Shown piece after piece: positions 14,725-22,735 of a stretch of DNA of 32,105 bases. Position 1 is the stretch's first letter, and the number at the start of each line of letters is the position of its first letter. The notes under the pieces are model-generated. The model searched no databases and had not been told where the DNA came from. It saw only the letters and a program-made list of their open reading frames with translations. The translations under genes were made by a program, and so were the position numbers. The stretch comes from Acidobacteriota bacterium (GTDB lineage: Bacteria > Acidobacteriota > Vicinamibacteria > Vicinamibacterales > Fen-181): assembly GCA_003170135.1 (NCBI GenBank), contig PMZR01000021.1, forward strand, positions 1-32,105. Reading direction: 5' to 3'.

Positions 14725-15804
14725 ATGCTCACACGAGTGATGTTCGTCGCGCTCGCGCTCACTGCGGCCATGCCTGCGGTCTCGTCCGCGCAGGCGCCGT
14801 TCACCATTGGAAACGTGACCGCGCAGCCGGGCACGATCGCATCCGGGCAGTTGGTGGTCGCCGCGCGGGGCGGCGACGCGGGCACCACGATCCCGTTCAC
14901 CATCGTGAACGGCGCGAAGCCCGGGCCGGTGCTCGCGCTCACGGCCGGTGTGCACGGCGCGGAGTACCCGCCGATCCTCGCCCTGCAACGCGTGCGCGGC
15001 ACGATCGACCCGGAGACGCTCGCCGGCACGGTCGTCATGGTGCACATCGCCAACATGCCGTCGTACCTGAAGCGCACGATCTACTACTCGCCCATCGACG
15101 GCCAGAACCTCAATCGCGTGTTTCCCGGCAAGCCGGACGGCACGCTCTCCGAACGCATCGCGTACGCGCTGACGACGAACGTGATCGAACGTGCCGACGC
15201 GCTGGTCGATCTGCACTGCGGCGACGCGAACGAGTCGCTGCGACCGTACGTCTACTGGGAAACGAGTGGCGCGTCGCCGGACCTCGCCGAGCGCGGCCGC
15301 CAGCTGGCGCTCGCGTTCGGCATCGACCACATCGTCATCGATCGGGATCAGCCGACGGATCCGAACGCGTGCGTGTACCTGTCGAACACGGCCATCACGC
15401 GCGGGAAGCCGGCGATGTCGGTCGAGTCGGGCGGGCTGGGATCGACCGACGCGGAGTCGATCGCGCGGATCGAGCGCGGCATCGCGGGCGTCATGCGGTA
15501 CCTGAAGATGCAGGCGACGGGCCCGGACCCGGTGGCGCATCCAATCTGGCTCGGCAGGGCGCTCGTCGTGGACAGCCCGGCCACCGGCATCTTCTACCCG
15601 GCGGTCGAGCGCGGACACACGGTGGCGGAAGGGACGCTCATCGGGCACATCACGGATTTCTTTGGCAAGACGATCGCGGAGATGCGCGCACCGTTTGCGG
15701 GCGAGGTGCTCTACGTGGTCGGGACGCCAGCCATCAGCAAGGGTGAGCCAATCGCGTTCATCGGAGAACGAGCAGCGCAGGGGGACGCCGTGACGAAGCG
15801 CTGA
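14725..15804 (+). CDS. Secreted succinylglutamate desuccinylase/aspartoacylase-family zinc hydrolase
   Basis: A 359-residue M14-related zinc deacylase (AstE/AspA family) with a signal peptide (MLTRVMFVALALTAAMPAVSSAQA), so it acts outside the cytoplasm, unlike AstE itself. Predicted zinc ligands are H77 and E80 (GVHGAE) and H164 (VDLHCGD); NLNRVFPG at 128-135 supplies the substrate-binding arginine typical of the family, and VESGG near 275 probably contains the catalytic glutamate region. A C-terminal beta-rich domain (LIGHITDFFGKTIAEMRAPFAGEVLYV) resembles a lipoyl/biotinyl-like hammerhead seen in this family. The ATG at 14725 is chosen because a signal peptide follows; the frame is open further upstream through the MFS gene. 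Substrate unknown; an N-acyl amino acid or short peptide is likely. Confidence 0.86.
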   Translation: MLTRVMFVALALTAAMPAVSSAQAPFTIGNVTAQPGTIASGQLVVAARGGDAGTTIPFTIVNGAKPGPVLALTAGVHGAEYPPILALQRVRGTIDPETLAGTVVMVHIANMPSYLKRTIYYSPIDGQNLNRVFPGKPDGTLSERIAYALTTNVIERADALVDLHCGDANESLRPYVYWETSGASPDLAERGRQLALAFGIDHIVIDRDQPTDPNACVYLSNTAITRGKPAMSVESGGLGSTDAESIARIERGIAGVMRYLKMQATGPDPVAHPIWLGRALVVDSPATGIFYPAVERGHTVAEGTLIGHITDFFGKTIAEMRAPFAGEVLYVVGTPAISKGEPIAFIGERAAQGDAVTKR

Positions 15805-15811
15805 CGGCGCG

Positions 15812-15838
15812 GGAACGTGGAATGTTGGAACGTGGAAT
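15812..15838. repeat. GGAACGT/GGAATGT array after the deacylase gene
   Basis: About four units of 7 to 8 bp (GGAACGT, GGAATGT, TGGAACGT, GGAAT), beginning eight bases after the deacylase stop codon and 43 bases before the next start. Confidence 0.6.
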
Positions 15839-15880
15839 CGCAGGCAGCGCAAGGGCGCGAGTCCCTGGTGAGATCCGGTC

Positions 15881-16639
15881 ATGATTGTCCGGCCGGCGGG
15901 CAACGGCACGCTGCTCCTCGTCACGCAGCCCGATCACGCCAGGCTGGCGGCCGCGATCATCTCGGCCTGGAGGACAGGGACCGTCGAGCCCGCGTCGGCG
16001 CGGGCGGCGGTGCTGTTTGCCATCGAACAGCACGACAACGGGTGGCGCGAAGTCGATGCCGCGCCGGCGCTGAACGCGGCGACCGGGCGCCCCTACGATT
16101 TCGCGGACACGCCGCCCGGGGTGAAGCAGGAGATCTGGCCGCGAGGCGCTGAACGGCTCGCGGCCGAGTCGCCGTTGGCCGCGGCGCTGGTCGCGCGGCA
16201 CGGACTGACGCTTCATGCGCATCGGCGCGGCGATCCGACCTGGCAGGGCTTCTTCGCCCGGCTGGAACAGATCCAGGCCGGGCTGCTGCACGAATGCGGG
16301 GCCGAGGCGGGGCCGGACAAAGCGGCCTTCGAGCGCGCTTACGACCTGCTCCACCTGGGCGACCTGCTGTCGCTGGTCTTCTGCAACCTGTGGACGGATC
16401 CGATGGACGCGAAGGACTATCGCATCACGCTCGGACGGGATGAGGATTTGTGCGTCTCGCCCGATCCGTTCGACGGTGCACGCGTGTGCTTCGAGGTGCC
16501 GGCGCACGTGATTGCCGATCGCCGCTATGAATCGGACGCCGCGCTGCGCGTCGCCTTTCGTGACGCGCCCGTCGTAAAATTGCGCGGCACCGCCGCGGGG
16601 GTCGGCACCGCCGCTGGCGCCGCTGGGGTCAGGTCTTGA
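15881..16639 (+). CDS. DUF3891 family protein
   Basis: A 252-residue protein that opens with MIVRPAGNGTLLLVTQPDHARLAAAI, the typical beginning of DUF3891 proteins. Other conserved pieces are FAIEQHDNGWREVD and LLHLGDLLSLVFCNLW, with histidines and acidic residues that could form an HD-like metal site; the family has no established function. There is no signal peptide, so it is probably cytoplasmic. The start ATG at 15881 is preceded by GGTGAG. The C-terminal tail (GTAAGVGTAAGAAGVRS) is low complexity, and its stop TGA (16637-16639) lies inside the first REP-like copy, so the natural end has been replaced by repeat sequence. Confidence 0.75.
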   Translation: MIVRPAGNGTLLLVTQPDHARLAAAIISAWRTGTVEPASARAAVLFAIEQHDNGWREVDAAPALNAATGRPYDFADTPPGVKQEIWPRGAERLAAESPLAAALVARHGLTLHAHRRGDPTWQGFFARLEQIQAGLLHECGAEAGPDKAAFERAYDLLHLGDLLSLVFCNLWTDPMDAKDYRITLGRDEDLCVSPDPFDGARVCFEVPAHVIADRRYESDAALRVAFRDAPVVKLRGTAAGVGTAAGAAGVRS

Positions 16640-16894
16640 TTTGACGGTTCTTTCACGACCTGCCACCCGCATCGCGCTGGGCCAGGTCCTGGGAGATGGG
16701 GTCAGGTCTTGATTCAACGGTTTTTTCACGACCCGACACCTGGAATTGGGAGGATCTGCCGTCCGGCGCGGGGCAGGTCGTGAAAATACCGTTGAATCAA
16801 GACCTGACCCCGACATATTTCCGGATTACGAAAGCGCCGGACATGCCGCATGGGGGCAGGTCGTGAAAAAACCGTGGAATCAAGACCTGACCCC
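16625..16894. repeat. Cluster of four REP-like elements, two in each orientation
   Basis: Copies at about 16625-16664 and 16698-16737 read GGGGTCAGGTCTTGATT, then ACGGTT, a T run and CACGACC. Copies at about 16770-16811 and 16854-16894 are the reverse complement. All are about 40 bp with few differences, separated by 30-45 bp of unrelated sequence. The inverted layout could form a large hairpin. The GGGGTCAGGTCTTG head resembles termini I associate with REP-associated tyrosine transposase elements, but no transposase gene is in the window. The cluster supplies the DUF3891 stop and abuts a truncated gene. Confidence 0.8.
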
Positions 16895-16938
16895 GAGGAG
16901 GACGTGGTGACGCCGCCCGAAGTCACCGCGGCGAATCC

Positions 16939-17079
16939 GAAGAGGCCGTGCGGTTCTGCGAAGAGCACGGCGTAGACGCGGTGCACCACCAGTGCATCCT
17001 GATGTTCGGCGAGCCGGCCGCCTGGCCGCACCGGTTTCACCGCCGCGTGCGCGCGATCTTCGGCCGTCTGCCGAAGTGA
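16939..17079 (+). pseudogene. 3' remnant, probably of a CoA-binding-domain protein
   Basis: An open stretch of 46 codons reads EEAVRFCEEHGVDAVHHQCI followed by LMFGEPAAWPHRFHRRVRAI and FGRLPK before a stop at 17077. The EEHGVDAV...C..MF...HRFHR pattern resembles the C-terminus of small CoA-binding (Rossmann) proteins. No start or N-terminal Rossmann part exists upstream, where the REP-like cluster lies. It is most likely a gene end left after repeat-associated deletion. The family call is tentative. Confidence 0.45.
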
Positions 17080-17087
17080 CCGACCTC

Positions 17088-17771
17088 CTATTTCCCGGCG
17101 ACGACGAGCAGCGATCCGATGGCACGGCTCGCCTTCATCGCCTCGCGGCTTTCATAATGGCGCGGTGTGTACTCGTCGGGCACCGGCGTCGGATCCGGAA
17201 TGGTCTCGTGGCGGCACCGCGCAAACCCGCCCGCGCGCGCCAGCTCGCCGTACTCATCGCCGCTCAGCAACTGCACCGGGACGTCGATCAGGCCGGCCCA
17301 CCGGTGCGTGTACGGGTTTTCCGTGAAGAAGTTCACCATGAAGTACCCGGCGCCGCCCGGCGCCAGCACGCGATGCACCTCGCCGAAGGTGGCCACGAGA
17401 TCGGAGTGGTAGTACAGCGACTCGATCGAGAGGCAGTGCGTGAAGCCGCCGTCCGGGAACGGGTAGCGCGCCGCGTCCAGCACCTGGAACTCGACATTGG
17501 GCGGATTGGCGCCGTCCGCGCGTGCCAGCCGGATCATCTCCCCCGAGACGTCGAGACCGGCAGCGAATCCCTGCGGCATGCGCCGCGCGAGCAGGCGCGT
17601 CGCCCAGCCCGTGCCGCAGCCGAGATCGAGGGCGCGGCTGTCCGGTCGCAGGTCCATCATGTCGAGGATGATCTCGGTGACCGCGCGGTGCGCGTCGGCC
17701 ATCCCCTCGCCGCGGCCCTGGCGCGCCCACTGGTCGAACTCGGTTCTCAACGGGTCGAGCGGATCGGCCAT
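17088..17771 (-). CDS. SAM-dependent methyltransferase, class I
   Basis: A 227-residue class I methyltransferase. Motif I is ALDLGCGTGWATRLLA (residues 47-62); the acidic end of strand 2 is GLDVSGEMIRLAR; motif II/III is LDAARYPFPDGGFTHCLSIESLYYHSD; the post-motif strand is LAPGGAGYFMVNFF. This pattern resembles ubiquinone/menaquinone or small-molecule methyltransferases (UbiE/sterol-like); the substrate cannot be told. The start ATG at 17771 is chosen because AGGAGA lies about six bases upstream; an in-frame ATG at 17786 would place the start inside the previous gene. It starts 11 bp after the glycosylase stop, so the two are probably cotranscribed. Confidence 0.85.
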   Translation of the reverse strand: MADPLDPLRTEFDQWARQGRGEGMADAHRAVTEIILDMMDLRPDSRALDLGCGTGWATRLLARRMPQGFAAGLDVSGEMIRLARADGANPPNVEFQVLDAARYPFPDGGFTHCLSIESLYYHSDLVATFGEVHRVLAPGGAGYFMVNFFTENPYTHRWAGLIDVPVQLLSGDEYGELARAGGFARCRHETIPDPTPVPDEYTPRHYESREAMKASRAIGSLLVVAGK

Positions 17772-17782
17772 GGCTACTCTCC

Positions 17783-18415
17783 TCATGCCTTCAACGGCGC
17801 GTTGTCGCGGCGCTGCCAGAGGTACCACGACGCAACCGACCGATAGGGCCGCCACTTCTCCCCGATCTGCCGAATCCGATCGGGCTTCGGGTCCTTTCGC
17901 AGCCCGTACGCCGCGCGGATCGCCTTGACGATGCCCAGGTCGTCCACCGGCAGGACGTCGGGCCGCTGCAGCTTGAACATCAGCACCATCTCGGCCGTCC
18001 ACCGCCCGATCCCTTTCACCTGCGTCAGCAGTTCGATCACCTCGTCGTCGGTCATGGCGTCGAGCCGCTCGAAGGGCAGCGCTCCGGTTTCCAGCCTCGC
18101 GCACAGATCGCGCAGGTATCCGATCTTCTGGCGACTGAATCCGATCGACCGCAGTTGCTCGTCCGATGTCGCCGCGACCTGCGCGGGCGCCGGGAACCGG
18201 CGGTCCGGAAACAGGCCGAGGAAGCGGCCGAAGATGGCCGCCGCGGCCTTGCCCGACAGCTGCTGCCAGACGATGGCCTCGACGATGGCGCGGAATGGAT
18301 CCTCGTGTTGCGCATCGGCCAGGCGGCACCGGCCGTGTTGCCTGATAATGGCGCCGAGCACCGGATCGCGCCGGATGAGAAAGCGTTCGGCCCGCCTGTA
18401 GTCGACTGGTTCCAT
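17783..18415 (-). CDS. AlkA-like DNA-3-methyladenine glycosylase II (HhH-GPD)
   Basis: Base-excision glycosylase of 210 residues that would remove alkylated bases. The helix-hairpin-helix is LLTQVKGIGRWTAEMVLMF (residues 129-147), and the catalytic aspartate is in LPVDDLGI, most likely D159. FRAIVEAIVWQQLSGKAA is the conserved helix of the family. The E. coli AlkA N-terminal beta domain is absent, as in short AlkA forms. The ATG at 18415 follows GGAAGGGG with four bases of spacing. A TATGAT box at 18445-18450 on the minus strand could be the -10 element. Its pairing with a methyltransferase does not by itself indicate a shared pathway. Confidence 0.9.
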   Translation of the reverse strand: MEPVDYRRAERFLIRRDPVLGAIIRQHGRCRLADAQHEDPFRAIVEAIVWQQLSGKAAAAIFGRFLGLFPDRRFPAPAQVAATSDEQLRSIGFSRQKIGYLRDLCARLETGALPFERLDAMTDDEVIELLTQVKGIGRWTAEMVLMFKLQRPDVLPVDDLGIVKAIRAAYGLRKDPKPDRIRQIGEKWRPYRSVASWYLWQRRDNAPLKA

Positions 18416-18478
18416 CGATCCCCTTCCTCGAAAGACGCGATCCCATCATAATGCGGGGACATCGACCAGGTACGAGAC

Positions 18479-19129
18479 ATGACAACTCGCACGCTCCTCC
18501 TCGCGCTCGTCGCCTCCACGCTCGCCTTGCCTGTCGCGGCGCAGGAACCGAGCGAACAACCGATCACGCGCTGGGTCGTCGATCTGCGCGGCGCGTTGCC
18601 GAAGGTGCCCTCCGACGACGTTTTGGCCCAGCCGTATGGCCTGACGGGCACGACGCTCCCCGGGTTCGGCCTCGGCGTGGACATCGGCGCACACGTCTAT
18701 CCACTCCGGTGGAAATCGGTCACCTTCGGCGTGGGCGTCAGCGGCGTCATCAGCCGCGCGCACGCCAGCCCCATCACGCAGAGCGACGGCACGACTGTCG
18801 GCACGGACGTGACCGCCCGCTTCTCGGCCGTGGCACCGCAGGTTTCGTTCAACTTCGGATCGGCCGCAGGCTGGAGCTACCTGAGCGGCGGCCTCGGAAC
18901 CGCGCGCCTCGAAATCGTGACCCCGGACGACACCGACACGGTGTACCCGCGCCGCAAGACGATCAACTATGGCGGCGGCGGCCGCTGGTTCCTGCGCGAT
19001 CGCCTGGCCTTCACCTTCGACGTACGCTTCTATGGGATGAACCCGGTGGCCAGGAGCGATACCGATCACATCAAACAGTCGCCGCGCCTGCGGATGCTGG
19101 TAATCTCGGCGGGCGTGTCGCTGCGGTAG
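18479..19129 (+). CDS. Small outer-membrane beta-barrel protein
   Basis: 216 residues with signal peptide MTTRTLLLALVASTLALPVAAQ. The rest alternates polar and hydrophobic residues in strands (GLGVDIGAHVYPLRW, VTFGVGVSGVIS, FSAVAPQVSFNFGS, WSYLSGGLGTARLE, INYGGGGRWFLRDRLAFTFDVRFYGMN) and ends LVISAGVSLR, typical of eight-stranded OmpA/OmpW-like barrels. No periplasmic domain is present. Function unknown; barrels of this kind are often structural or small-solute channels. It is divergent from the glycosylase gene, 63 bp apart. The stop codon TAG at 19127-19129 touches a heptamer array. Confidence 0.75.
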   Translation: MTTRTLLLALVASTLALPVAAQEPSEQPITRWVVDLRGALPKVPSDDVLAQPYGLTGTTLPGFGLGVDIGAHVYPLRWKSVTFGVGVSGVISRAHASPITQSDGTTVGTDVTARFSAVAPQVSFNFGSAAGWSYLSGGLGTARLEIVTPDDTDTVYPRRKTINYGGGGRWFLRDRLAFTFDVRFYGMNPVARSDTDHIKQSPRLRMLVISAGVSLR

Positions 19130-19156
19130 TAGTGGGTCGTGGGTAGTGAGTAGTGG
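19129..19156. repeat. GTAGTGG heptamer array after the barrel gene
   Basis: Exactly four 7-bp units (GTAGTGG, GTCGTGG, GTAGTGA, GTAGTGG) starting at the last base of the stop codon and ending eight bases before the convergent phosphate transporter's stop. It fills the whole convergent intergenic gap. Confidence 0.85.
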
Positions 19157-19164
19157 CCGACTGC

Positions 19165-20178
19165 CTACCGAATGCCAACCAGGCCGAGCAGGTAGAACAT
19201 GGCCGCGGCCAGGCCCGCGGCGGCCGGAATGGTCAGCACCCACGCCCAGACGATCTGGCTGGCCACGCCCCACCGCACCGCCGACAGGCGCTTGGTCGAT
19301 CCCACCCCGACAATCGCGCCCGTGATGGCGTGCGTCGTGCTGACCGGGATGCCGAACAGCGTGGCGGTGCCCACCGCGATCGCCGCGCCGGTCTCGGCCG
19401 CGAACCCGCTCACCGGCTGCAGCTTGGTGATCTTCGATCCCATGGTGTGGATGATGCGCCATCCCCCGGCGAGCGTGCCGCACGCGATGGCGAGGTAGGC
19501 CGCGGCGATCACCGGCAGGGGAATGTAGAAGTGATCGATGTACTTCCCCGTCAGCAGGACGCCGGCGATGATCCCCATCGTCTTCTGCGCGTCGTTGCCG
19601 CCATGGGTCAGGCTGAAGAAGGCCGCCGAGAGCAACTGCAGCCGCCGGAACCACTGGTCCACGCGGCCAGGCGGCATCCAGCGGAACAGCCAGAAGATCG
19701 CCACCATCAACCCCAGCCCGGCGCCCAGGCCAATCATCGGCGAGACGACGATGAAGACGAGCGTCTTGATCCAGCCGCTCGGGATGATGACGCCCATGCC
19801 GGCCTTCGCGATGGCGGCGCCGCCGTAGCCGCCGATGAGCGCGTGCGAGGAACTGGTCGGCAGGCCGAAGTACCACGTGATGAGATCCCACGCGATCGCG
19901 CCGAACAGTCCGGCGAAGATGACCGTGAAGGTGAGGACCTTGACGTCCACCATGCCGGCGCCGATCGTCCTGGCCACGGCGACGCCGAACAGGAACGCCG
20001 CGGCGAAATTGAAGAAGGCCGCCCAGATGACCGCCTTGCCCGGCGACAGCACGCGCGTCGAAACGACGGTGGCGATCGAGTTGGCGGCGTCGTGGAAGCC
20101 GTTGATGAAGTCGAAGGCGAGGGCGACGAGCACGAGGACGACGACGACGAGCAGGTCGGAGTGCATCGCGCGGATCAC
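19165..20178 (-). CDS. pit: Pit-family low-affinity inorganic phosphate transporter
   Basis: A 337-residue integral membrane phosphate permease driven by ion symport. It has both family signature repeats: FDFINGFHDAANSIATVVST near the N-terminus and LTHGGNDAQKTMGIIAG in the middle, plus GLPTSSSHALIGG and GIPVSTTHAITGAI. About 10 transmembrane segments. The start is taken as GTG 20178, which overlaps the upstream DUF47 stop (GTGA); an ATG at 20166 is the alternative, and neither has a clear Shine-Dalgarno. Coupling of a DUF47 gene to pit is a common pairing in bacteria. It stands directly downstream of the high-affinity pst genes. Confidence 0.93.
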   Translation of the reverse strand: MIRAMHSDLLVVVVLVLVALAFDFINGFHDAANSIATVVSTRVLSPGKAVIWAAFFNFAAAFLFGVAVARTIGAGMVDVKVLTFTVIFAGLFGAIAWDLITWYFGLPTSSSHALIGGYGGAAIAKAGMGVIIPSGWIKTLVFIVVSPMIGLGAGLGLMVAIFWLFRWMPPGRVDQWFRRLQLLSAAFFSLTHGGNDAQKTMGIIAGVLLTGKYIDHFYIPLPVIAAAYLAIACGTLAGGWRIIHTMGSKITKLQPVSGFAAETGAAIAVGTATLFGIPVSTTHAITGAIVGVGSTKRLSAVRWGVASQIVWAWVLTIPAAAGLAAAMFYLLGLVGIR

Positions 20179-20795
20179 CCGTGCTTCAAGACGACACCCT
20201 CGAGCAGGTCCGCCACGTCCTCGCAGCGGTCGGTGGTGTCTTCAAGATAGTCCAGGATTTCCTTCCACTTGATGAGCGTGATCGGATCCTTCTCGTCCTC
20301 GAAGAGCTCCTTGATGGCCTGCTGGTGCAGCCGGTCTGCCTCGTTCTCGAGGCGGTTCACTTCGACCAGGTGGCCGGCCATGTCCTTGCGCGACTCCAGG
20401 CGCTGCATGGCCAGGCACAACGAGGAGGTCGCATCGCCGATGATGTGTACCAGTTCGCGGACGCCAGGCCGCACTTTCTCGATGCGGTAGGTCCGGATGT
20501 AGCCCGCCGTCGCGTCGATGCTGTCCATGACGTCGTCGAGCGACCGCGCCAGCGAATGGATGTCCTCCCGGTCGATCGGGGTGACGAACGTCCGGTGGAG
20601 TCGCTGGTAGATCGCGTGCGCCAGGAAATCGCACTTGTGCTCGAGTTCCTTGATTTCCTCAGCCTTGTCCCAGATGGGCGGATCGGAGCTCAGCATCTCC
20701 TCGAGCATGCGGGCGCCCACCTTCAACTCGTCCGTAATGGCGATGAAATCCGCGTAGAACTTCTCTTCCCTCGGAATCAGGCGAAACCGCGCCAC
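20175..20795 (-). CDS. DUF47 / PhoU-like phosphate transport regulator
   Basis: 206 residues, all helical, of the DUF47 family that partners Pit transporters (RFRLIPREEKFYADFIAITDEL, EIKELEHKCDFLAHAIYQRL, FVTPIDREDIHSLARSLDDVMDSID). Repeated E/DxxxD-type acidic patterns are like those binding metal clusters in PhoU. The start is taken as GTG 20795, which has GGGGGA five bases upstream; a TTG at 20816 is less likely. The stop overlaps the pit start by four bases, so the pair is translated as a unit. Role by family: modulation of phosphate transport, possibly taking the place of a PhoU, which is not seen here. Confidence 0.9.
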   Translation of the reverse strand: MARFRLIPREEKFYADFIAITDELKVGARMLEEMLSSDPPIWDKAEEIKELEHKCDFLAHAIYQRLHRTFVTPIDREDIHSLARSLDDVMDSIDATAGYIRTYRIEKVRPGVRELVHIIGDATSSLCLAMQRLESRKDMAGHLVEVNRLENEADRLHQQAIKELFEDEKDPITLIKWKEILDYLEDTTDRCEDVADLLEGVVLKHG

Positions 20796-20832
20796 GTGTC
20801 CCCCTTCCCGCGACAAGCAACGGGCGCCGGGG

Positions 20833-20842
20833 ATTGTACCAG
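20833..20842 (-). promoter_or_regulatory. Extended -10 promoter for DUF47-pit
   Basis: On the minus strand TGGTACAAT matches an extended -10 (TGnTAnAAT) at 20833-20841, 38 bp ahead of the GTG at 20795. No good -35 is visible, as is usual for extended -10 promoters. It suggests that DUF47-pit has its own transcript in addition to any read-through from pstSCA. Confidence 0.45.
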
Positions 20843-20938
20843 AATCTGATGAGCTGCGTCTTGCGGCGCACCGATGCGGCCCGATGACCGTCCGGACATT
20901 TTGTGCACGGAGACGTCAATGGCGCAAATCGGAGGTGA

Positions 20939-20954
20939 CCTGGCAGCCGCCAGG
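20939..20954 (-). terminator. Weak hairpin after pstA
   Basis: CCTGGC-GGCT-GCCAGG on the minus strand, 12 bp after the pstA stop: a six-pair stem with a four-base loop. No T run follows, so it may be only a partial terminator or an mRNA 3'-end stabiliser. The remainder of the 170-bp gap 20796-20966 shows no pstB sequence on either strand. Confidence 0.3.
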
Positions 20955-20966
20955 CGGGTGCTGCGC

Positions 20967-21815
20967 TTATCCGGGCAGGTGCACGCGCTTGCCGAGGAGC
21001 AGCCGCGCGCCGACGTTGGCCAGCAGCACGAAGGCGAGCAGCACGAGGCCCGCCGCCCACGCCTGGCGGTGCCAGTCCTCATACGGGCCGGTCGCGTAGG
21101 TGTAGATCATCACCGGGAGCGAGGCGGTCGGCTGGTTGAATCCCGGGCTCCAGAAGCGGTTGCCGAGCGCCGTGAAGAGCAACGGCGCCGTCTCCCCCGC
21201 CACGCGCGCCAGGCCCAGCATCGCGGCCGTCAGGATGCCGCGCGAGGCGGCCGGCACGACGACGCGCGCAATCGTGGTGACGCGGCTCGCGCCGAGCGCC
21301 AGCGACGCATCGCGCAGCGAGCGCGGCACGGCGCGCAGGAACTCCTCGGTGCTGCGCGTCATGATCGGAATCATCATCACGCCAAGCGCGAGACCGCCGG
21401 CCAGCGCGGAGAAATGCCCCATGCGCAGGACGACCAGCGTGTAGACGAAGATGCCGACCACAATCGAGGGCACGCCGTTCAGCAGGTCCGCGGCGTACCG
21501 GACCGCGGAGGCCATCGGCCTGGACGCGAATTCGGACAGGTACAGCCCCGAGAGGAACCCGATCGGCAACCCGGTAAGCGCCGCCAGCATCAGCAGTTTC
21601 GCGCTGCCGGCGATGGCGTTGGCCATCCCGCCGCCGGCTTCGCCGACCGGCTTCGGCAGCTGGGTGAAGAAGGCCCAGCTCAGAGATGACCCGCCCTTGT
21701 AGATGAGAAACCCGAGCAGGAAGAAGAGGACCGAGACGCTCAGCACGGTGGCGACGGCCGTCAGGCCGAGCATCACGATGTTGGTCACGCGGCGGCGGAA
21801 GGTGATGGCCGTCAT
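20967..21815 (-). CDS. pstA: Phosphate ABC transporter permease PstA
   Basis: 282-residue inner-membrane permease of the high-affinity phosphate transporter. Six hydrophobic segments are visible. The EAA loop that contacts the ATPase is PRSLRDASLALGASRVTTIARVVVPAASRG, and AGETAPLLFTALGN is characteristic of PstA. The ATG at 21815 overlaps the pstC stop by four bases (ATGA), so translation is coupled. Normally pstB would follow; here the next gene, after a 170-bp gap, is a DUF47 gene. Confidence 0.93.
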   Translation of the reverse strand: MTAITFRRRVTNIVMLGLTAVATVLSVSVLFFLLGFLIYKGGSSLSWAFFTQLPKPVGEAGGGMANAIAGSAKLLMLAALTGLPIGFLSGLYLSEFASRPMASAVRYAADLLNGVPSIVVGIFVYTLVVLRMGHFSALAGGLALGVMMIPIMTRSTEEFLRAVPRSLRDASLALGASRVTTIARVVVPAASRGILTAAMLGLARVAGETAPLLFTALGNRFWSPGFNQPTASLPVMIYTYATGPYEDWHRQAWAAGLVLLAFVLLANVGARLLLGKRVHLPG

Positions 21816-22735
21816 AGGGCGGACGCCTTGCGCGAGGTGGCCACGACGAGCAGCCGCGCCGCCAGGTTGATGGCCATCGTCAGCACGAACAGCACGAGAC
21901 CGATTTCGACCAGCGCGCTCAGGTACAGATCGCCGGTCGCTTCGGTGAATTCGTTGGCGATGACGGCGGCCATGCTGTACCCGGGCGCGAAGAGCGACGC
22001 CGCGATCTCCGGGCGGTTGCCGATGACCATCGTCACCGCCATCGTCTCGCCGAGCGCGCGGCCGAGCGCGAGGAAGATCGCGCCGTACAGGCCCGGGCGC
22101 GCGTACGGCAGCACGACCCGCCAGACGCTTTCCCATCGGGTCGCGCCGAGCGCGAGCGCCGCCTCCCGTTGCTCGCGCGGCACCGCAAGCAGCACCTCGC
22201 GCCCGACCGAGACGATGAACGGAATGACCATGACGGCCAGGACCAGGCCGGCCGTGAGAAAGCCGACGCCATAGGCGGGACCGCTGAACAGCGGAAAGCC
22301 CGGCGTCAGGGTGCGCAGGCCCGGCTCGATCCAGCCGCGCATCAGCGGGACGAGCACGGAGACGCCGACCAGTCCGTAGACGACGCTGGGCACGGCCGCG
22401 AGCAGCTCGAGCAGCAGGCCGGCCGCATCGGACAGCTTCGGTGGCGCGAGCTCGGCGAGGAAGATCGACACGCCGATGCCGAGCGGCACGGCAATCAGCA
22501 GGGCGATGGCGGAGGTGACGAGCGTGCCGTAGAGGAACGGCGCGGCGCCGAACTCGCCCGCCACCGGATCCCAGGTGCCGGTCAGCAGGAACGCCCAGCC
22601 GAACTTCACCCGCGATGCCGCCGAGGTGACCCACAGCTGGCCGGCCAGCAGCGCAGTCAGCGCCAGGACGCACGCGCCGAAGCCGAAGGCGGCGAGCCCC
22701 GCAACTCGATCGCGGAGCAGGGCACCTCGATTCAC
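21812..22735 (-). CDS. pstC: Phosphate ABC transporter permease PstC
   Basis: 307-residue inner-membrane permease. The family pattern is FLYGTLVTSAIALLIAVPLGIGVSIFLAELAP near residues 67-98. The EAA loop is PREQREAALALGATRWESVWRVVLPYARPG, and GETMAVTMVIGN is near 240. It starts with GTG at 22735, overlapping the pstS stop (GTGA), and its end overlaps pstA, so pstS, pstC and pstA form one coupled unit. No deletion or unusual feature is seen. Confidence 0.94.
   Translation of the reverse strand: MNRGALLRDRVAGLAAFGFGACVLALTALLAGQLWVTSAASRVKFGWAFLLTGTWDPVAGEFGAAPFLYGTLVTSAIALLIAVPLGIGVSIFLAELAPPKLSDAAGLLLELLAAVPSVVYGLVGVSVLVPLMRGWIEPGLRTLTPGFPLFSGPAYGVGFLTAGLVLAVMVIPFIVSVGREVLLAVPREQREAALALGATRWESVWRVVLPYARPGLYGAIFLALGRALGETMAVTMVIGNRPEIAASLFAPGYSMAAVIANEFTEATGDLYLSALVEIGLVLFVLTMAINLAARLLVVATSRKASAL

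Noticed and set aside
12944..14740. Plus-strand open frame of 598 codons across the permease remnant and MFS gene
   Set aside because: It is out of frame with the clearly recognisable MFS protein and spans two unrelated genes.
16740..16770. Transposase gene inside the REP-like cluster
   Set aside because: The gaps between copies are only 30-45 bp and contain no coding frame.
20796..20966. Possible hidden or fragmented pstB between pstA and DUF47
   Set aside because: No Walker A, signature or Walker B motif in any frame in this 170-bp gap; only a weak hairpin and an extended -10 element.
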